Source of the DNA: Diphasiastrum complanatum
Lineage: Eukaryota; Streptophyta; Lycopodiopsida; Lycopodiales; Lycopodiaceae
Reading direction: 5' to 3'
NCBI GenBank assembly: GCA_029204225.1
Contig: CM055099.1
Span: 57,919,982-57,983,981 of the forward strand
DNA length: 64,000 nucleotides
The stretch's first letter is position 1. Each line of letters opens with the position of its first letter. Below the pieces are notes generated by a model. It was not told where the DNA came from, searched no databases, and was given only the letters and a program-made list of their open reading frames with translations. Positions 59,460 through 64,000 of this stretch are shown in pieces. A program made the translations under genes and the position numbers.

Positions 59460-59836
59460 ATTAGAGGAGTTTTGATTTCCAAAAAGACCCTTTAAGAATT
59501 CGTGCAAGATGTCTTTTTTATTATTAAAATATTATAGCACTAATAATTTTGACTTGCCATAACTTTTTAATCGTAGCTCAAAAGTATGTCATCTAACATA
59601 TCATTGAAAAGCCCTTGTTGAGCGCTTTCCAATGCACCAAACTCCGATAAATTCGGACTTACCACTAGAAAGATATGCCATTTTTTGTATGGAATCAAAA
59701 TGTGGACTCAAAAAGTTACGTTACATAGATTTCTAATTTGAGTGTTTTGATTGGCCCATGTGTGAGAAACATTTGAGAAAAAAATATAAAAAGAATTTTT
59801 ACAAAGGGTCTTTTTTGGATTTAGAACTCCTCTAAT
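59460..59836. mobile_element. MITE-like element with about 36-bp terminal inverted repeats
   Basis: The left end ATTAGAGGAGTTTTGATTTC...AAAAAGACCCTTT (59460-59493) is the imperfect reverse complement of AAAGGGTCTTTTTTGG...AACTCCTCTAAT (about 59803-59836). It has no coding capacity. The same terminal motif occurs once more at 59157-59170. A target duplication was not clear. A related fragment lies at 51494-51590. Confidence 0.65.
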
Positions 59837-59879
59837 GCTTATCGATTTGAAAATCATGGCAAGAAACTTTCAATATTTT

Positions 59880-60130
59880 GGATCACAATGAGCGCCAACA
59901 TGAATCTAAATTTTTGTAATTCATAAAATACGGAGTGTGTGGGATCAAATGGAGCGGCAAGGTTATTTCAAACTTTTGCAATTCAAAAATTTGCAATTTC
60001 AACACACATCTATCGAAAAATATTTTGCTTATTTTGCTCATAACTGCAAAGCTTTGATTTTGCATATAAAGCAAGAAACATGGAGTGTGATGGATCAAAA
60101 AGAGCGCCAAGGTCATTTCAAACTTTTCCA
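59880..60130. repeat. Diverged repeat units, GGATCAAATGGAGCGCCAAGG type
   Basis: Units begin near 59880, 59942 and 60090. The second and third share ATTTCAAACTTTT. They lie directly upstream of gene 1 copy B. Confidence 0.55.
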
Positions 60131-60221
60131 ATTAATTTTTTTTTAATTAAGACGAGTTTTAATAGCTTACAAGATATATAACAAGTTGGTTTTCTACTAG
60201 ATTAATCTATCGATTATTAAA

Positions 60222-62890
60222 ATGTCTAAATATCATCTCCATATTGATCTTCCCACAAAATATGCTCCACTGTCGAGAAAAAATCTGAAAGGATCCACCT
60301 TTCCAGCTCACCAAAGGACAGAAGACATGAAACATTGTGATCTATGGGTTGATGGAAGTATGTATCCAATCGATCCAAGCTCAATGCAACATCCAAATTT
60401 TAGATCGGTCACACAACTCATACTGTTTTTGTGTGAAGGACACAATGGTCTATTGGGTTATTGTGAAAGATTGAAAAGTTATGGCATTAGTAATTCAATG
60501 AGAAAAATCCATTGTTTGGAAAATATGTTGAATGGTTTGCTTACCGACTAAGAGAAAAAGAAACTCTTTTTCTGCAAACAAAAGAAGAGAATGAAATCTT
60601 GAAGATAGATAATTCTTATTTGCAAGATATTATATTAAACCTTAACCAAGAAACTGACAATATGAAACTAACTGTACAAACATTGCGTACCTCATATTGT
60701 CAAATAAATGTAGAAGTAAACACTACTACGGAAGAAAATACTGAACAATAAACGAAAAAGAGTTATTTCAAAAAGTATTGACGAGCTTTCAACAAGTGGG
60801 GGTCAACGGAAAAAAAGAATATATGCTTTCAAGTAAGATTATGTTTTAAACTATTCATGTGTTTTGTTTCATCTAGCACTCAATGGTTGTGAATTGTTTT
60901 TTTTTCTAAATCTTATTTTTATTTTGCAAATCAGCTTTAGTCACCAATGAAAATCTGAAAGACAGGGACATGATTGGAAAGTCTTTGAGTGCAGTACTTA
61001 CCACCAAGTCAACGACGAGTCTACTTGGAAATCAACAATATTCTCAAATCAACTCCAAGATTGCAGAGGCCCTTATGGGTGAAGTCGGCAAGACATTGAC
61101 CGAAAATTGATACAAGGAGCATGCGATTATTCTGGTATTAGCAGGGATGCATATGACACAATGTTTAAAATTATCAAAGAGGCATTCGGACAAGTACATA
61201 TAAAAAAATTTCCTATTCCCCGGCCCTTTCAAATCAAATTAGAGAGGGATTTGTTAAACAGGGTTTTGCAAAACATCATTGGTATTCCTTACCATATCAA
61301 TGAAATTTATAACTCAAAACATGGCACTTTGTCATGTGATTCTACCAACAATATGTTTGTAGATCTAAATCATTTACTGAGATTTATTGTAAAGTTTTAT
61401 GGAATCACAAATGAAAGTTTTGAAAAATTGATATAGTTCTCAAGTTAGATGAATCAGAAGTAATAAAGGGACAAAAGTTGGAAAGGGTTAGTGTTACACT
61501 TATGAATGGAGCATTAAGCAATACAATAAACTCGGAGAGTCTTGATTTAAGTGTGCAGTTGGTGGTTGGCAGCTTTCCAGGTTTAAATCTATTCTATTGA
61601 GTACTAGCAACTAATTCATTTCCAGAATTAATGGTTTTGTGTTTTAAGCTAATATTGTTTTGTTATTATAGGTCTGAGTTCAATTCTCCTAAAATAGTTC
61701 ATGATTTTGTGTTTTAAACAGGTTTTAAAAGAAGATCATGTCATTCTATTTTGGATTTTTAGTAAAACAGAATATCCAGAGATAATCAAGAATCATATGA
61801 GCAACACACCACTCAATGTTCCTGGAATAGGTGATTTTAAGGTGGAATGGCATTTGGCTAGAGACCTGAAGTCGTTGAAGTGCATGTTTAACGTCTCACA
61901 TGGAGCAAATTCAAAACATCCATGTCTCTATTGCATGAAAACTATACATGACATGTCGAAGAGCATGAGAGTTTCAAGGGATATAGAAGATCCGACTTGG
62001 AAACCAGTATTACCGATTTGGCTTAAAAATGTTCACATTTGTACACTACATGGAGAGGTTAGAATTATCAAAAAATTGATATACCTTCATATTTGGTTTG
62101 TTTGGAATACTAAGCCAGAGTCATTAGCCAAAAAGGCAATAGCTCGATTGGAAGAAGTTTTATCAAAAGTGGGACTTCATAAAGGACACATTAAAATACA
62201 AAAGGACGAGAAGTTTTTAGGGAAAACGGGAAACATACCATGCAAACCAAGTATAGGAGGATCCAAAGCTCGTTGTTTCTTATCAAATCATTCCGAAAAA
62301 CCAACTAAAATCTAGTCAATTTGGATAGATGTACTCGATGCCACAAAGGATTTTGAAGAAAAAGGAACAACGAGGATTAAAAATGTTGAAGTCTGGACAA
62401 AGCTTGACAACATTGTCAAATTGCTCAGAAATGATAAACTGTCTGATACTAATGTCCTACTAATTGAGAAATCAACAGTTGAGTTTGTGGATACAGTTAA
62501 AGATGCCTGGAGTGAAGATCATATTACACATTATATGGTATATCTCTTTTCAATGCAACTAACTCTTCGATTTATAATCTCATTGCACATATGCTAAATT
62601 TAAAATGATTAATATGACAATATTTGTATCTCTGATATTGCGGCACATTTTAAAACATCATGCATCATGTTTTGCAAAAGCTTACAACAGTCTAAGTATT
62701 TGGTCATCACAAGGAATGGAGAAAATCGCATTGGCAAGCCAGAGTAGCATTTCATCGAAATACACAACACGGTGGACTATCTCAAAAAAATAGTTACGTC
62801 ATCAAGCTATTTCAATGGTTCTACAGGCGTATTCAAATCCAAATTATCAGAAATTCAGAAAGACGTGCAAATTTATAGACAAAAATAATA
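60222..62890 (+). pseudogene. Gene 1 copy B: broken candidate transposase of unknown family
   Basis: It starts at ATG 60222 (MSKYHLHIDLPTKYAPL). Then come CDLWVDGSMYPIDPSS, CEGHNGLLGYCERLKSYG, a frameshift near 60513, a coiled coil and a basic stretch GGQRKKRIYAFK. Intron 1 is 60834-60934 (CAA|GTAAG to CAG). Next come ALVTNENLKDRD, an in-frame stop after TLTEN with a shift, IPRPFQIKLERDLL, VDLNHLLRFIV, a frameshift near 61430 and LKLDESEVIKGQ. Intron 2 is 61581-61721 (Q|VLKED). GIGDFKVEWHLARDLKSLK, SKHPCLYCMK, CTLHGEVRIIKKLIYLH, KPSIGGSKARCFLSNH and WSSQGMEK follow, with a one-base insertion before SHWQARVAFH. Over 72 residues around the CxxC it is identical to copy A at about 50. Inactive as it stands. 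The copia LTR at 63224 lies just downstream. Confidence 0.6.
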
Positions 62891-63223
62891 TTGATTTAAG
62901 ACTCAACCCATAGTAATTTTCATGATATCAGACGAAAAAAGTATATGTATTATATCGCATCATTTCAAGTACAATGCAAGGCAAAATCATTGTTTCTCTT
63001 TGTCTTTAATGATCAGCTTTGTTGTGTGGTCATGAAGAAATTTTTTTTCTATCATATGGATCTAGAAAATCAATCGATCTTCTTTTGCTCAAGTCAATGT
63101 ATCCAGAGAAAACAGCTAAGGAGGAAGACCTTTTCGGAACTTCCTCAGCTACATAGCCAAATACTTTTATGACAATGTCTCTCTTCGCAAAAATAATTTT
63201 ATATGTATTCAGAGGGTATTTAT
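62891..63223. other. No assignable feature
   Basis: Possible 3' tail of gene 1 copy B. No conserved block could be matched to copy A. Confidence 0.35.
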
Positions 63224-63872
63224 TGTGAAAGATTCAACTAGTTTCATAACATTTTGCAATATTTCCATATTTGGCATATTGAGGCCAAAACTTGTTTTAG
63301 ACTTAGAGGTTGACTTTTCAAAGTTCATTAGTCTAAATTTCATTTGAATAAACACTTTTTGAAAGTGTGGAAAAGATACAATGCGAGTTTGAGTAGATTC
63401 AATTTGAATAAGTTGGGTACATTGAATCTAGACCCAAAATTGGTAGGGTTAGCATTTTGGTGGGAAAGCCAAGTGGCCAAATAGGGTTTGGACCTGCTAT
63501 AAAAGGATGTAACTCGTGGAGAGAGTCATCTTCTCTCTTCTCTATCTCATTTCATGCTTATACACGGTTCTCTTGGGTTCTACTATCCATTGGTGCACTA
63601 TCTTGGTGATTGCTTGCAATTCTATGTGTAGAATGATCTATATTTGCTATTTTGGATCCACACGTGTGAAATACAGTAGCTTGCTGGTTTTGTATGGACA
63701 ACAACAGTACATAATCATTTCAATCAAGTGTGATCAAGTTCTATTAGTGTTTGCATCTCAAATTGTGTGTAGATGCTGATTTTTCTACATTGGTGAAATT
63801 GGTAGTGTATTTCTCTTTCTAACCAAAGATCATTCAAGTAGATTGGATCTTAAGGATCTGAAATCTTTCACA
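63224..63872 (+). repeat. 5' LTR of a copia element running off the window
   Basis: It begins TGTGAAAGATTCAAC and ends CTTTCACA. It is homologous to 38151-38935 throughout. Confidence 0.85.
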
Positions 63873-63884
63873 TGGTATCAGAGC
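63873..63884 (+). promoter_or_regulatory. Primer-binding site of the copia element at the window edge
   Basis: TGGTATCAGAGC immediately follows the LTR. The leader up to 64000 resembles that after 38947 (GTTTCAAGTTATGAAAG). Gag would begin beyond the window. Confidence 0.88.
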
Positions 63885-64000
63885 TTGCGTTTCAGGTTAT
63901 GAAGGAGGAAATCAGATCTATCAATGATTTAGTGAAGATATCAAGTCTAGTGCATGGTAGAGAGGATTCTACACCAAAATCGGATTTTTTGCTTTTGTAG

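Overview
This is nuclear DNA from a land plant with a repeat-rich genome. The only intact gene is a typical plant NADPH-cytochrome P450 reductase, split into 18 short exons with canonical GT-AG introns. Nearly everything else is plant-type transposon debris: Ty1/copia and Ty3/gypsy elements with the methionine-tRNA primer site TGGTATCAGAGC, a CACTA transposase, MITE-like inverted repeats and microsatellites. The species cannot be named from the sequence. A non-flowering lineage is possible, but that is only a guess.

Layout. 1-2.46 kb: an LTR with primer site and an anonymous leader. 2.46-7.65 kb: a decayed Ty3/gypsy element (minus strand) without gag and with a truncated integrase. 7.65-11 kb: a foldback repeat and a rearranged copia remnant. 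11.97-16.15 kb: two convergent broken genes of an unrecognised family, here called gene 1 copy A (minus) and gene 2 (plus). 17.85-33.72 kb: the P450 reductase gene (minus). Its 11.2-kb intron 6 holds a 7.9-kb tandem array of non-autonomous LTR units. 35-36.4 kb: degenerate satellite-like repeats. 37.4-41.7 kb: a CACTA transposase interrupted by a truncated copia element. 41.8-47.8 kb: a degenerate repeat field split by a complete non-autonomous LTR element. 47.8-51.6 kb: a copia LTR, a gag fragment, a Ulp1-like protease remnant and a MITE fragment. 52.0-56.0 kb: a copia element bounded by 5-bp target duplications, with its protease-integrase segment inverted. 56.1-58.8 kb: another copia remnant in which a CpG-rich block replaces the reverse transcriptase. 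58.85-60.1 kb: a long perfect-pairing hairpin, a MITE and tandem repeats. 60.2-62.9 kb: copy B of gene 1 (plus). 63.2 kb to the end: the 5' LTR of another copia element.

How it fits together. The reductase would supply electrons to microsomal P450s and reads as functional, because all 18 exons join in phase to a 696-residue protein. The gypsy element and the non-autonomous elements share LTR ends, primer site, polypurine tract and an internal repeat, so they look like a donor family and its parasites. The best candidate for an undescribed system is gene 1: two diverged copies 45 kb apart keep the same two intron positions and the same motifs. They resemble a DDE-type transposase core, but I cannot assign them to a named superfamily.
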